From positions 1 through 24,289 of the forward strand of contig JAEZJD010000173.1 of NCBI GenBank assembly GCA_023436425.1: 24,289 nt of DNA, in the 5' to 3' direction. Both the position numbers and the translations under genes were made by a program. This stretch comes from Bacteroidota bacterium. Its GTDB lineage: Bacteria > Bacteroidota > Bacteroidia > Chitinophagales > Chitinophagaceae. The notes beneath the pieces are model-generated. The model was given only the letters and a program-made list of their open reading frames with translations. It was not told where the DNA came from and did not search any database. Shown one piece after another: positions 7,496 through 16,417 of the stretch. Each line of letters opens with the position of its first letter. The first letter of the stretch is position 1.

Positions 7496-10400
7496 ATGAG
7501 AAAATTTGTATCACTGCTCTCAGTGCTAATGCTATTTTGTGCCATAGCTTATGCACAGACCCGCGAAATCCGGGGACAGGTGACAGATGAGAATGGGAAT
7601 CCCATTCCTTTTGCAAGTGTGGTCGTGAGGGGTTCCAACCAGGGTACCTCCGCGGACCAAAATGGAAACTTTACTATCAGGGCCAAAACGGGTGACGTTT
7701 TGGTATTCTCCAGCCAAGGCCGCACTACAACCGAGGTTACTGTTGGTGCAGGCCAGGTGGTTAATGCTTCGCTAGGCACTAGCACTTCCACCACACTTTC
7801 CGAAGTAGTGGTAACAGGAGCATTTAACATTAAGCGAACTGCGCGAAGCACGTCTTACAATGCCCAGGTGGTAAATGCGGAGCAACTTAATGTTATTCGG
7901 TCTCCAAATCTAAACAATGCACTCGCAGGGAAAGTTTCCGGCATACAGGTCCGGAGCCAATCTGCTGCGGCCCTTGGTCGCGCAGGAAATATCAGACTGC
8001 GCGGTGAAAATGGTTTAGGCGGTGGAGAAAACATTCTTTACGTAGCTGATGGATCGGTTATCAGTAATCCTGAAGACATTAATCTTGATGATGTAGAGAA
8101 TGTAACTGTGTTGCAGGGTCCTGCAGCTGCAGCTCTTTTCGGACCACAAGGCGCTAACGGTGCTATAGTTTTGACTTTGAAAAAAGCAAGGAGAAATGCT
8201 CCCGGTATCGGAGTCGATGTTAATTTGGGAGCAACGTTCGACAAAGTTTATATTCTGCCGAACTACCAAAACTCTTACGCTGGTGGTGCAGATGCTGATT
8301 TGAGAAGATATACCTGGAAAGCAGACGACCCAATCGAGTGGAAAGCACTCGATGGCAAGTATTATCACGATTATTCGGATGATGCTTCGTGGGGTCCGAG
8401 AATGGTTGGACAGGAATACATTCCCTGGTACGCTTGGTATGGTGGACATAGCCGCTCTTACCAAACTGCATTGCTTACTCCCCAGCCTGACAATGCCCGC
8501 GACTTTTTTAATACAGGTGTTACTTTAAATAATTCTGTGGCTTTTAGCAAAGCTACTGATGGGGCGAATTTCAGAATTTCATACGGCAACATAAATACAA
8601 ATGGCTTACTGCCAACAACGTCATTGAAAAGAAATACGTTGAACCTTTCCGGAAGTGCCGATTTGAATAGCCATTTTACAGTTGGAACAAACATAAACTA
8701 CGTTGCCAGCAGATTGAACGGCGAAATTGATGACGGCTACTCCAACCAATCTACCGGTTCTTTCAACCAGTGGTTCCACAGAGATCTTGACATGAATATC
8801 ATGAGAGAGTTGAAAGATTTGCGTACGCCAACGGGCATCTATGCCAGCTGGAACAAAGCAAATCCGGTGGGCTACAATCCGGCAGATCCTCGTAAGTTCT
8901 ATGCAGGTAACTATTGGTACAATTTCTTTACATGGTTTGATCTGGTACATCAATATACCAACAGTGATAAACTCTTTGGCGACGTTTCTTTAACGTACAA
9001 CATTATCAAAGGCTTGAGCTTAAAAGGTACCTTCAGAAAGAATTTGACGAATGGATGGGGCGAACAAATGTATCAATCTGAGTTATTGGAAAGTGGTCTG
9101 CAAACACAAGGAAATGAACCAAGAGCTCGTGGTTATTACTCTACTTACACGTCTAATCAAAATCAGCAGAACCTGGAGTTTTTGGCAACTTTATCAAGAC
9201 AACTTGGATCTGATGTTCAGTTGAACTTCAACGCAGGTACGAACTTTTTCAGCTCAGTATACAAGGATAATTCAGGAAATACAAATCAGGGTTTGAACGT
9301 TCCCAATTTATTTACTCTTTCTAACTCCAAAAACCCTGCTTCTCAAGCCAATAATAGAATAAATTCAAAAAACAGAGCGGTATTCGGACGTGGTGATATT
9401 GGTTTTAAGAATACAATCTTCGGAGAATTTAGCTTGCGCAATGACTGGTTTTCTGCATTGCCTCCCGAAAACAATGACGTCCTTTCCAAGTCTTTCGGAG
9501 CTTCATTTGTCTTCAGCGAGTTAACCCGAGATGCCACTCCATGGCTAAGTTGGGGTAAGCTGAGAGCTTCCTGGGGTGAAATTCCTCAATCAATCGGAAC
9601 TTATGCTTATCCAGGATTTCTTTATGGCGTAGGTCAATTCCAGTGGAATGGTAATTTCTTGATGGGTACGCCTGATCAATTAGTAGACTCTTCGATTCAT
9701 GGTGCGGTAAAAACACAGAAAGAAATTGGACTGGAACTGAGATTTTTCCGCAACAGACTCGGTTTGACATCGACATATTGGGATGGAACGGAAAAAGATT
9801 TCCCCCAAGCCGTAAGCATCAATGGCGCCAGTGGATTTACATCGTTGCTGACCAATGCCGGCGAAATCACAAAGAAGGGTCTTGAATTCCAGTTCATGGC
9901 AAGACCTTTATGGATGAACAAGTTCCAGTGGGAGTTGAATGCGACATGGGCGAAGCTCCTGGAGCACCAGGTTGTTTCAGTTGCACCAGGGGTTGATAGA
10001 ATCACTGTTCAATCTATTTGGGCAAACGCATCAGGAACCGGTAGAAACGGTACTCCATACTTAGTTCACCAGGAAGGCAAACCGTGGGGTCAGATCTATG
10101 GCAATGGTTACAAAAGAATTGACGGAAAGCCGGTGCTGAATTCAAATGGTTCTTATGTAAGTGATCCAAACACCTATTTCGGTTCGGCTGAACCTGAATT
10201 TACAGGTGGTCTTCAAAACAGTTTCCGCATTTTAGAAAATATCACACTTAACGTAAATATTGACTACCAAAAGGGTGGTAAGTTCTTCTCGCTTTCTGAT
10301 ATGTGGGGATCTTATTCAGGACTGACGGCTCGCACTGCAACAATCAACGACAAGGGCAATCCGATCAGGGACGCCGTTGCAGATGGAGGTGGTGTGCACG

Positions 10401-10741
10401 TATTCGGGGTAGACGCAACCGGTAAGCCCGTAGATTATTACGTCGAAGGACAGTCTTACTTCCACAACTTGTATGACTTAGGCGCATTCGATGAGTTCGT
10501 ATACGATCTGACTTTTGTGAAATTACGCGAGCTTTCAATTGGATATAATATTCCGGTGAACAAAATTGGTGTGTCCAAATGGGTCAACAGAGCCAACTTC
10601 AGCATCGTGGCAAGAAACCCATTGTTGATTTACGCAAAGACCGCTGATATTGATCCTTCTGAAGTTAGTTTGATTTCAGGTGAAGCTGGTCAGTTGCCTG
10701 GCACACGCGGCCTGGGATTTAACCTGAAAGTGGGATTCTAA
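7496..10741 (+). CDS. SusC/RagA-family TonB-linked outer membrane transporter
   Basis: A 1081-residue TonB-dependent importer of the SusC class, which forms the outer-membrane channel closed by its SusD lid. The signal peptide is 1-20 (IAYA before QTREIRG). A carboxypeptidase-regulatory-like domain (about 24-95, GQVTDENGNPIPFASVVVRG) is followed by the SusC linker LSEVVVTG (101-108), the plug (about 120-235, NALAGKVSGIQVRS ... ILYVADG ... VLQGPAAAALFG) and a 22-strand-type barrel ending GFNLKVGF with C-terminal Phe. The start at 7496 (MRKF) gives a normal signal peptide; an ATG ten codons earlier would add residues before it. susD begins 24 bases downstream. There is no FecR/sigma factor, SARP or hybrid two-component regulator nearby, so the substrate cannot be read from context. 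Confidence 0.97.
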   Translation: MRKFVSLLSVLMLFCAIAYAQTREIRGQVTDENGNPIPFASVVVRGSNQGTSADQNGNFTIRAKTGDVLVFSSQGRTTTEVTVGAGQVVNASLGTSTSTTLSEVVVTGAFNIKRTARSTSYNAQVVNAEQLNVIRSPNLNNALAGKVSGIQVRSQSAAALGRAGNIRLRGENGLGGGENILYVADGSVISNPEDINLDDVENVTVLQGPAAAALFGPQGANGAIVLTLKKARRNAPGIGVDVNLGATFDKVYILPNYQNSYAGGADADLRRYTWKADDPIEWKALDGKYYHDYSDDASWGPRMVGQEYIPWYAWYGGHSRSYQTALLTPQPDNARDFFNTGVTLNNSVAFSKATDGANFRISYGNINTNGLLPTTSLKRNTLNLSGSADLNSHFTVGTNINYVASRLNGEIDDGYSNQSTGSFNQWFHRDLDMNIMRELKDLRTPTGIYASWNKANPVGYNPADPRKFYAGNYWYNFFTWFDLVHQYTNSDKLFGDVSLTYNIIKGLSLKGTFRKNLTNGWGEQMYQSELLESGLQTQGNEPRARGYYSTYTSNQNQQNLEFLATLSRQLGSDVQLNFNAGTNFFSSVYKDNSGNTNQGLNVPNLFTLSNSKNPASQANNRINSKNRAVFGRGDIGFKNTIFGEFSLRNDWFSALPPENNDVLSKSFGASFVFSELTRDATPWLSWGKLRASWGEIPQSIGTYAYPGFLYGVGQFQWNGNFLMGTPDQLVDSSIHGAVKTQKEIGLELRFFRNRLGLTSTYWDGTEKDFPQAVSINGASGFTSLLTNAGEITKKGLEFQFMARPLWMNKFQWELNATWAKLLEHQVVSVAPGVDRITVQSIWANASGTGRNGTPYLVHQEGKPWGQIYGNGYKRIDGKPVLNSNGSYVSDPNTYFGSAEPEFTGGLQNSFRILENITLNVNIDYQKGGKFFSLSDMWGSYSGLTARTATINDKGNPIRDAVADGGGVHVFGVDATGKPVDYYVEGQSYFHNLYDLGAFDEFVYDLTFVKLRELSIGYNIPVNKIGVSKWVNRANFSIVARNPLLIYAKTADIDPSEVSLISGEAGQLPGTRGLGFNLKVGF

Positions 10742-10765
10742 TTCATTAAATTTTAATTCATTAGT

Positions 10766-12163
10766 ATGAAAAAATATCTTTTAGTTTTTATCCTGCCGCT
10801 GGTTATAGTGATGTCCGGCTGTGATAAATACAAGGACTTTGGGACCACGAACATAAATCCTAATGGTTCCACAACACCAATCGTGGGTGCCTTGTTAACA
10901 AACGTGGAATCACAACTTGGCGGTTTTGCAGCGAACCTGCGTGGTGGATTGTATGCACAATACTTTTCTGAAACGCAATACACTGATGTTTCCATTTACA
11001 GCAATCCTCAGTTAGATTTTAATACAATCTACTCAGGCCCTCTGTATGATTTGGAAAACATAAAAAAACAAAACGTAAGCATCAATCAAACTGCTGTTGC
11101 TACCATTTTGCAACAATATATTTTCTGGACCGTTACGGATAGATGGGGAGACGTTCCTTACAGCGAAGCGCTTCAAGGAAACCCCACTCCCAAGTACGAC
11201 AGACAGGAAGATATATACAAAGGAATGATCAGCAAACTCAAAGCAGTTGTTGATCAATTTGATGCTACCTCACCTATTACCGGAGACATCATTTATAACG
11301 GCAATGTTAGTGCATGGAAAAAACTTGCTAATACCTTACGCATGGGAATGGCGCTGCGTTTGTCCAAGCGTTTCCCTAGCCCAACAGACTATGCGGCTAC
11401 GGAATTTAAAGCAGCATTGAACCACTCAGCAGGCGTTATTGCAACCAATGCTGACAATTTTACCGTTAATTATCCTGGAGGCAACTTTCAAAACCCTTGG
11501 TATGCCACGTACAACGGCCGTAAAGACTACGCGGAAAGTGCGCCGATGGTAACTTTGTTGACATCGCTTAGCGATCCACGCCAAACCGTTTACGGAACAT
11601 CAAACATTGGCGTTCCATATGGTCTGGTGAGATCAAAAGCTGAGGCATTCACCGGAGCAAATCCTAACTGGTCCTATATTCTGCAACCACAATGGAGACA
11701 AGATAACAGCCCGCTTGTAATTTACAGTGCCGCAATGGCCACATTAGCAAGAGCTGAAGCTGCAGATTACGGATGGACTACTGAAAACCTCACGACCGTT
11801 TACAGAAACGGAATTACTCTTTCTTTTGAACAGTGGGGCTTGCCTGCGCCTTCTGCTTCCTATTTCACACAAGCTGGGGTGGCGTTGACTGCTCCACAAG
11901 GCACCGGTGCTAATTTGAAGCAAATCGCCATTCAGCGATATATTGCCAGTTACCCTAATGGAACTGAAGGGTGGAGTATTTGGAGAAAAACAGGCTACCC
12001 TGTATTAACTCCGGCACCTGATGCGGTAAATTCCGGAGTCGGCATACCAAGAAGATACACCTACGGATTAGGTGAATATGGAACAAACAAAGAAGCTACA
12101 GATGCAGCAGCAGCTGCAATAGGTGGAGACAAAATGAACACCAGAGTTTGGTGGGATAAATAA
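10766..12163 (+). CDS. SusD/RagB-like lipoprotein (SusD-like_2 type)
   Basis: This is a 465-residue surface lipoprotein that should cap the SusC barrel encoded just upstream and help capture its ligand. The N-terminus MKKYLLVFILPLVIVMSGC has a good lipobox with Cys19. The family's tell-tale stretches follow: NINPNGSTTP near 30, YIFWTVTDRWGDVPYSEALQG at about 122-142, TLRMGMALRLSKRFP, and late GTEGWSIWRKTGYP with NSGVGIPRRYTYG. These fit the SusD-like_2 group (PF12771) rather than canonical starch SusD. The gene lies 24 bases after susC and 22 before the BT_3987-like gene, clearly one operon. Assignment to the SusD family is firm; the ligand is unknown. Confidence 0.95.
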   Translation: MKKYLLVFILPLVIVMSGCDKYKDFGTTNINPNGSTTPIVGALLTNVESQLGGFAANLRGGLYAQYFSETQYTDVSIYSNPQLDFNTIYSGPLYDLENIKKQNVSINQTAVATILQQYIFWTVTDRWGDVPYSEALQGNPTPKYDRQEDIYKGMISKLKAVVDQFDATSPITGDIIYNGNVSAWKKLANTLRMGMALRLSKRFPSPTDYAATEFKAALNHSAGVIATNADNFTVNYPGGNFQNPWYATYNGRKDYAESAPMVTLLTSLSDPRQTVYGTSNIGVPYGLVRSKAEAFTGANPNWSYILQPQWRQDNSPLVIYSAAMATLARAEAADYGWTTENLTTVYRNGITLSFEQWGLPAPSASYFTQAGVALTAPQGTGANLKQIAIQRYIASYPNGTEGWSIWRKTGYPVLTPAPDAVNSGVGIPRRYTYGLGEYGTNKEATDAAAAAIGGDKMNTRVWWDK

Positions 12164-12185
12164 TCATGCAATCAAAAAAAATATT

Positions 12186-13154
12186 ATGAAATTTAAATTC
12201 ATTCAACTCTCGGCGGTGCTTGCAATAGTATCGAGCCTCTTTGTTACCGGGTGCATCAAAAATGATGTGGAACCGGTAGGTGACGCAGGCCGACCATTTC
12301 TCAAAATCCTGGAATCACCAGAGAACAAGCTATTTTTTGAACCGTTTAGCGGGACCCGGACAGTTAACCTACTTAGCATAAGGAGAGATGCAAATAGTAA
12401 CGCAGAGTTAAACAAGCCGGTTACCATTACTGTGCGATTGGATACGGCTGCGATTAGGGCCTACAACACGGCACATAGTGAAAGCTTCAAATTGCTGCCT
12501 GATAGCTTGTATACCATAACAGGACCTGGAATCACAAAAACGGGCAATCTCACCTATCAAGTTGCTTTTGCTCCTGGCGAGTTTGCAAAAGATTTCCAAA
12601 TTAGTCTTAATGGTTCCAAGTGGAACCTCTCTGAAAAGTATGCAATGCCTTTGTTAATTACTGATGCCGGTGGCTTGACCATTAGCAACGATATGGACAA
12701 TGCCATTGCGCTCATCAGCATAAAAAACAAGTGGGACGGTCAGTACCAAATAACAGGGACCATGGTTGATTTAACGAATGCTGCGCTTACGGGTGCTTAT
12801 CCATCCGACTTGGTGTGGGATCTTGTAACCAGTGGACCGAACCAGGTCACGGTTTGGGATAATGTATACTTGGGAATCCCGGGCCATATCATCAGCAGCT
12901 CAGGATCTCTCAGCTATTATGGATCTTTTGGCTTGGTAGTAAACATTGATCCTGTTACTAACAAGATTACGAGCGTCACCAATTACTATGGGCAGCCCGC
13001 CGGAAATGGTCGTTCTGCAGGTTTAGATCCGACAGGAGCTAACTACTATGACCCTGCTACAAAAACTTTCCACATTAAATACTTCATGTACCAACCGGGA
13101 TCTACGGTTCGTACGACATTCGACGAAACCTGGAAATATATTGGTCCACGTTAG
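12186..13154 (+). CDS. BT_3987-like (DUF1735) surface lipoprotein in SusE/F position
   Basis: A 322-residue lipoprotein. The signal ends in the lipobox FVTGC with Cys23, followed by IKNDVE, an acidic stretch like the Bacteroidota surface-export signal. Residues about 35-165 look like the BT_3987-like N-terminal domain (PF08522), with TVRLDTAAIRAYNTAHSESFKLLPDSLYTI and the SLNGSKWNLSEKYAMPLLI block. The C-terminal part (about 175-320), starting NKWDGQYQITGTMVDL and ending YYDPATKTFHIKYFMYQPGSTVRTTFDETWKYIG, resembles the BT_3044-like C-terminal domain. Members of this group sit third in SusCD operons and are thought to be surface binding proteins. Here the gene is followed by a strong terminator, so it closes the transport operon. 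The ligand is unknown. Confidence 0.88.
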   Translation: MKFKFIQLSAVLAIVSSLFVTGCIKNDVEPVGDAGRPFLKILESPENKLFFEPFSGTRTVNLLSIRRDANSNAELNKPVTITVRLDTAAIRAYNTAHSESFKLLPDSLYTITGPGITKTGNLTYQVAFAPGEFAKDFQISLNGSKWNLSEKYAMPLLITDAGGLTISNDMDNAIALISIKNKWDGQYQITGTMVDLTNAALTGAYPSDLVWDLVTSGPNQVTVWDNVYLGIPGHIISSSGSLSYYGSFGLVVNIDPVTNKITSVTNYYGQPAGNGRSAGLDPTGANYYDPATKTFHIKYFMYQPGSTVRTTFDETWKYIGPR

Positions 13155-13178
13155 GAAATAAAACTTATGATGTTGCTT

Positions 13179-13210
13179 AGAGGCTTTCTGAAAAGAAGGC
13201 CTCTTTTTTA
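13179..13210 (+). terminator. Rho-independent terminator of the susCD operon
   Basis: AGAGGCTTTCT (13179-13189) and AGAAGGCCTCT (13194-13204) form an 11-pair stem with one G-U pair around a GAAA tetraloop, followed at once by TTTTTA. It lies 25 bases after the stop of the lipoprotein gene and ends just before the promoter-like element of the next gene. Confidence 0.9.
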
Positions 13211-13214
13211 TCTG

Positions 13215-13222
13215 TACATTTG
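13215..13222 (+). promoter_or_regulatory. Bacteroidota-type -7 element before the DUF3467 gene
   Basis: TACATTTG matches TAnnTTTG exactly and lies 18 bases before the ATG at 13241, right after the operon terminator. This position fits a fresh promoter. The upstream side is occupied by the terminator stem and shows no clear -33 TTG. Confidence 0.5.
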
Positions 13223-13240
13223 CCGCTTACTTTCAACATT

Positions 13241-13552
13241 ATGGATCAACAACAACAGCAAAATCAAATTAACATTGAAATATCAGAAGAGGTGGCGGAA
13301 GGCAGCTATGCTAACCTCGCTATCATCACGCACTCACACGCCGAATTTGTGATAGATTTCGTGAATGTGATGCCCGGCACACCTAAGAGCAAGGTAAAAT
13401 CGAGGATCATTTTTACTCCGCAACATGCAAAGCGCTTTATGAAAGCGCTGATTGAAAACATCAACCGCTACGAAGCGGCAAATGGCACCATTAAGGATCT
13501 GGAAGACATACAAATACCAATGACGTTTGGTGGTCCTGCAGCGCAAGCATAA
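13241..13552 (+). CDS. DUF3467 family protein
   Basis: A 103-residue cytosolic protein of the widespread DUF3467 family (PF11950), whose function is not established. The family pattern is clear: a Gln-rich start (MDQQQQQNQ), then INIEISEEVAEGSYANLAIITHSHAEFVIDF, VMPGTPKSKVKSRIIFTPQHAKRFMKAL and a short tail. No signal or membrane segment is present. I start at ATG 13241; a TTG at 13220 would overlap the promoter-like TACATTTG and adds residues not typical for the family. It appears to be a single-gene unit between the susCD terminator and the convergent radC. Confidence 0.9.
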   Translation: MDQQQQQNQINIEISEEVAEGSYANLAIITHSHAEFVIDFVNVMPGTPKSKVKSRIIFTPQHAKRFMKALIENINRYEAANGTIKDLEDIQIPMTFGGPAAQA

Positions 13553-13634
13553 AAGAAGTGTGTAATTTCTAGTTTGTAGTTCGCCTTAGTCATTATAACC
13601 GGAAACTCACAGCCCGAAACTGAAAACTCTGAAC

Positions 13635-14327
13635 TCATAATATTCCTTCATCGGCAAAGCTGAAGTAACTGTCCTCGCTTACAATAATGTGATCAAGAAC
13701 CCGGATGTCCAGAAACTTTGCCGCTTCTTTTATTTTGGTTGTAAGTTCTTCATCCTGCCTGCTCGGCTTTGCGCTGCCTGATGGATGATTGTGGCAAAGA
13801 ATCAAACTTGTAGCATCGTTCTCCAATGCACGCTTCAAAATCACTCGCGGATCAGCAACAGTACCTGTGATGCCTCCTTCGCTAATTATCTGGAAATGAT
13901 TGATTTTATTGGCTCTGTTCAGAAACAGAACAGCAAATACCTCGTGCCGGTGATCTTTCAGCAGTGATTGCAGATAAGCAGCTACTTCTTTGCTTTCTTT
14001 CACGATCGGCTTTTCGAACGCTGCCAGGGCTTGTCGGCGCCTGCCCAACTCCATTGCCGCCACAATGCTGACTGCCTTTGCCTCACCAATTCCTTTAATC
14101 TTCATCAGCTCCTTCACCGTGAGCTTTCCCAGCTCGTTCAGATTGTCTTTGCTTACCCGAAGCACTTCCTGCGCCAGTTCCACCGCGCTTTTATCCTTGC
14201 TTCCATGGTTGATAAGAATGGCAATAAGCTCAGAATTACTTAGTACAGAAGCCCCTTTCAATAGTAATTTTTCCCTTGGGCGGTCGTCTTTTGCCCATTG
14301 TTTAATGGAGTACTTCTGCTCTTGCAT
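13635..14327 (-). CDS. radC: RadC family JAMM/MPN protein
   Basis: RadC (UPF0758) proteins carry a JAMM/MPN metalloprotease-like fold. The old link to DNA repair in E. coli is doubtful, and the true role is unsettled. Start at ATG 14327 (MQEQKYSIKQWAKDDRPREKLL) gives 230 residues, the usual length. An ATG 12 codons earlier (14363) would give 242. An N-terminal helical part with HhH (LMKIKGIGEAKAVSIVAA, about 74-91) precedes the MPN domain (about 108-230). The zinc motif is complete: Glu150 in SEGG, and His179, His181 and Asp192 in HNHPSGSAKPSRQDEE. It runs convergently with the DUF3467 gene; the 82-base gap between them holds no clear terminator. Confidence 0.95.
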   Translation of the reverse strand: MQEQKYSIKQWAKDDRPREKLLLKGASVLSNSELIAILINHGSKDKSAVELAQEVLRVSKDNLNELGKLTVKELMKIKGIGEAKAVSIVAAMELGRRRQALAAFEKPIVKESKEVAAYLQSLLKDHRHEVFAVLFLNRANKINHFQIISEGGITGTVADPRVILKRALENDATSLILCHNHPSGSAKPSRQDEELTTKIKEAAKFLDIRVLDHIIVSEDSYFSFADEGIL

Positions 14328-14392
14328 TGCCCAATTATAGAAATTATTTTCGTCATCCGTCAATATTCTTTTGAAAACTTAAATCCTGACTT

Positions 14393-14578
14393 ATGAGAAA
14401 AAATTCTACACCTGCTATCGGGGCTTTTCATCCCTTTATCTTCATGTTGCTCGTTTATGTAATTTCTCTTTTTTTGAGCGTCTATGTATGCCGCTTTGTT
14501 TATTACAGCGTTCATTCAGACGGATCTGATCTGTCTTCCGTAAATGCTAAGATGGAGCATGCTACTGCGCTGAAATAA
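14393..14578 (+). CDS. Small hypothetical membrane protein (61 aa)
   Basis: A short ORF with ATG at 14393, not a recognised family. The protein has a basic N-terminus (MRKNSTP), one strong hydrophobic segment (about residues 13-38, FHPFIFMLLVYVISLFLSVYVCRFV) and a polar tail ending KMEHATALK. This is the layout of a single-pass inner-membrane protein with the N-terminus inside. It fills most of the gap between divergent radC and prs and overlaps nothing else. The hydrophobic profile and position support a real gene, but no Shine-Dalgarno or consensus promoter is evident and its size makes chance possible. Confidence 0.5.
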   Translation: MRKNSTPAIGAFHPFIFMLLVYVISLFLSVYVCRFVYYSVHSDGSDLSSVNAKMEHATALK

Positions 14579-14604
14579 TTTGCAGGCTGAAGTACTGTAA
14601 AGTT

Positions 14605-14612
14605 TATCTTCG
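14605..14612 (+). promoter_or_regulatory. Possible -7 element before prs
   Basis: TATCTTCG differs by one base from TAnnTTTG. A TTTG at 14579-14582 stands 22 bases upstream, a workable -33 box. The prs ATG is at 14663, leaving a leader of about 40-50 bases. Confidence 0.4.
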
Positions 14613-14662
14613 CCGCACCGAAGAGAATCCGTCTTTGGACATCAACCCGCAATACTTCAGCC

Positions 14663-15613
14663 ATGACTCCTTCTGCCAAGATTTTTGCAGGCACAGGCTC
14701 TGAACAACTGGCCCGTCAAATATGCAAAAGCTACGGAACAAAACTGGGCAAGATTAATATTCAGAAATTCAGTGATGGCGAGCTGCAGCCCATTTTTCTG
14801 GAAAGCGTCAGAGGCGATTTCGTTTTTCTTGTTCAAAGCACTTATGCCCCTTCCGATAACCTGATGGAATTGCTGCTGATGATTGATGCAGCAAAGCGTG
14901 CTTCAGCCAATAGAATCATTGCTGTCATGCCATATTATGGTTATGCACGTCAGGATAGAAAAGACCGTCCGCGAGTAGCTATTGGGAGCAAATTGGTAGC
15001 AAACATGCTTGTGGCGGCTGGTGCCGATCGTGTTATAACCATGGACCTTCACGCTCCACAGATTCAGGGGTTTTTTGATATACCTGTTGACCACCTTGAC
15101 AGTTCGGCTGTTTTTATACCTTATATAACACAACTAAAACTCGAAAATCTTACCTTCGCCGCCCCCGACGTGGGAGCTACCAACCGCATTAGGGAAATAG
15201 CCAGTTATTTTGAAGCTGAGATGGTTATTTGCGACAAACATCGCAAACGTGCCAACGAAATAGCAAGCATGGTAGTGATTGGTGATGTCGCCGACAAAGA
15301 CATAGTGTTGATTGACGACATATGTGATACAGGTGGTACCCTGGCAAAAAGTGCAGCTCTTTTAAAAGATAAAGGTGCAAGAACCGTAAGAGCCTTGATT
15401 ACGCATCCGGTACTTAGCGGCAAGGCTTACGAGAACATTGAAAACAGTGTGTTGGAGGAAGTGGTGGTTTGCGATACAATTCCTCTTCGCGGTAAGAGCT
15501 CAAAAATTCACGTGATTACGGTAGCCGAACTTTTTGCAGTAGCCATCCGGAATGCATATGAAAACAAAAGCATCAACAATTTGTTCATTCATTCGCAAAT
15601 GCGGGATCGATAA
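14663..15613 (+). CDS. prs: Ribose-phosphate pyrophosphokinase
   Basis: This enzyme makes PRPP from ribose 5-phosphate and ATP for purine, pyrimidine, NAD, His and Trp synthesis in the cytoplasm. The 316-residue length is normal. The motifs are intact: FSDGE near 36-40, the ATP-binding PYYGYARQDRKDRPR at 90-104, catalytic-site DLHAPQIQGFF from 128 with His130, and the PRPP loop VLIDDICDTGGT at about 215-226. It is followed 83 bases later by rplY and then pth, the same order as prs-ctc-pth(spoVC) of Bacillus, so this is a conserved housekeeping string. ATG at 14663 fits the family N-terminus. Confidence 0.98.
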   Translation: MTPSAKIFAGTGSEQLARQICKSYGTKLGKINIQKFSDGELQPIFLESVRGDFVFLVQSTYAPSDNLMELLLMIDAAKRASANRIIAVMPYYGYARQDRKDRPRVAIGSKLVANMLVAAGADRVITMDLHAPQIQGFFDIPVDHLDSSAVFIPYITQLKLENLTFAAPDVGATNRIREIASYFEAEMVICDKHRKRANEIASMVVIGDVADKDIVLIDDICDTGGTLAKSAALLKDKGARTVRALITHPVLSGKAYENIENSVLEEVVVCDTIPLRGKSSKIHVITVAELFAVAIRNAYENKSINNLFIHSQMRDR

Positions 15614-15696
15614 TTGAAAATTTTCCAGTTTGAACAGCTGGTGAAATGAAAACTTCGACACGCACAAATTAAACTCAAAACAAAAAACAATAAATA

Positions 15697-16329
15697 ATGA
15701 AAACAATTACAATCGAAGGACAACTGAGGACCGAACACGGGAAGGCAGCCACCCGTCAACTTCGCTCTCAGCAATTGGTGCCTGGTGTAATTTACGGGGG
15801 TGCACAGGAAGTCAACTTCTCTGCTCCTGCAAAGGCTTTTAAGCCTTTGGTTTACACACCAAATTTCCAGTTAGCAGAGGTAATGGTTGATGGCAAAACT
15901 TATCGCTGCATCTTAAAAGATTTGCAGTTTGACAAAGTTTCTGATGAATTGATCCATGTGGATTTACTTGAACTGGTGGAAGACCGTAAAGTAATCGCTT
16001 CCATTCCGCTCAAATTCGTTGGAGCCGCCACCGGTGTAAAAGCCGGCGGACGTTTGGTTCCGAAGATGAAATCTTTGAAGATCAAAACGTATCCAAAATA
16101 CCTGAAAGAACAAATAGAAGTAAATATTGAAAACCTCGAAATTGGTGGAAATATTCGTGTGGAAGATGTGAAAGATGAGAATTACGAAATACTAAACTCG
16201 CCGAGGATTCCGATTGTTTCTGTAGTTACTACTCGCCAGCTTCGCCAGGAAGAAGCAACTGCAGCACCTGCTGCCGGTGCCGCGCCTGCCGCCGCAGCTG
16301 CTCCGAAGGCACCTGCTGCAAAGAAATAA
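15697..16329 (+). CDS. rplY: 50S ribosomal protein L25 (Ctc/TL5 long form)
   Basis: L25 binds 5S rRNA in the large ribosomal subunit. The 210-residue protein is the long CTC/TL5 form with two domains. An N-terminal 5S-binding domain (about 1-90) contains EHGKAATRQLRSQQLVPGVIYGG and FQLAEVMVDGKTYRCILKDLQFD. A C-terminal beta domain (about 95-185) has IPLKFVGAATGVKAGGRLVPKMKSLKIKTYPK. The last 25 or so residues are an Ala/Pro/Lys tail (APAAGAAPAAAAAPKAPAAKK), a common low-complexity extension in Bacteroidota L25. The ATG follows an A-rich stretch (ACAATAAATA) rather than a Shine-Dalgarno, as is usual for highly expressed genes in this phylum. A strong terminator follows 23 bases after the stop. 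Confidence 0.97.
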   Translation: MKTITIEGQLRTEHGKAATRQLRSQQLVPGVIYGGAQEVNFSAPAKAFKPLVYTPNFQLAEVMVDGKTYRCILKDLQFDKVSDELIHVDLLELVEDRKVIASIPLKFVGAATGVKAGGRLVPKMKSLKIKTYPKYLKEQIEVNIENLEIGGNIRVEDVKDENYEILNSPRIPIVSVVTTRQLRQEEATAAPAAGAAPAAAAAPKAPAAKK

Positions 16330-16352
16330 CGGGAATAAAGTTTTTTAAACTC

Positions 16353-16382
16353 ATAGGATTGCGCTTCGCAATCCTATTTTTT
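16353..16382 (+). terminator. Rho-independent terminator after rplY
   Basis: ATAGGATTGCG (16353-16363) and CGCAATCCTAT (16367-16377) pair perfectly over 11 bases around a CTT loop and are followed by TTTTT. It separates prs-rplY from pth, which otherwise keep the classical gene order. Confidence 0.93.
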
Positions 16383-16417
16383 GTTCCTGCATGTAAGTCC
16401 ATTGGTTAATTCGTACT

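Noticed and set aside
8015..8471. Long minus-strand ORFs (up to 149 residues) inside susC
   Set aside because: They overlap fully with conserved SusC plug and early-barrel coding sequence and look like antisense shadows.
13602..13636. GAAACT-type short direct repeats between the DUF3467 gene and radC
   Set aside because: The three units have unequal length and are too short and degenerate for a CRISPR or a clear repeat family.
15620..15650. Stem around CCAG...CTGG between prs and rplY
   Set aside because: Imperfect pairing with a bulge and no U-run; too weak to call an L25 leader element.
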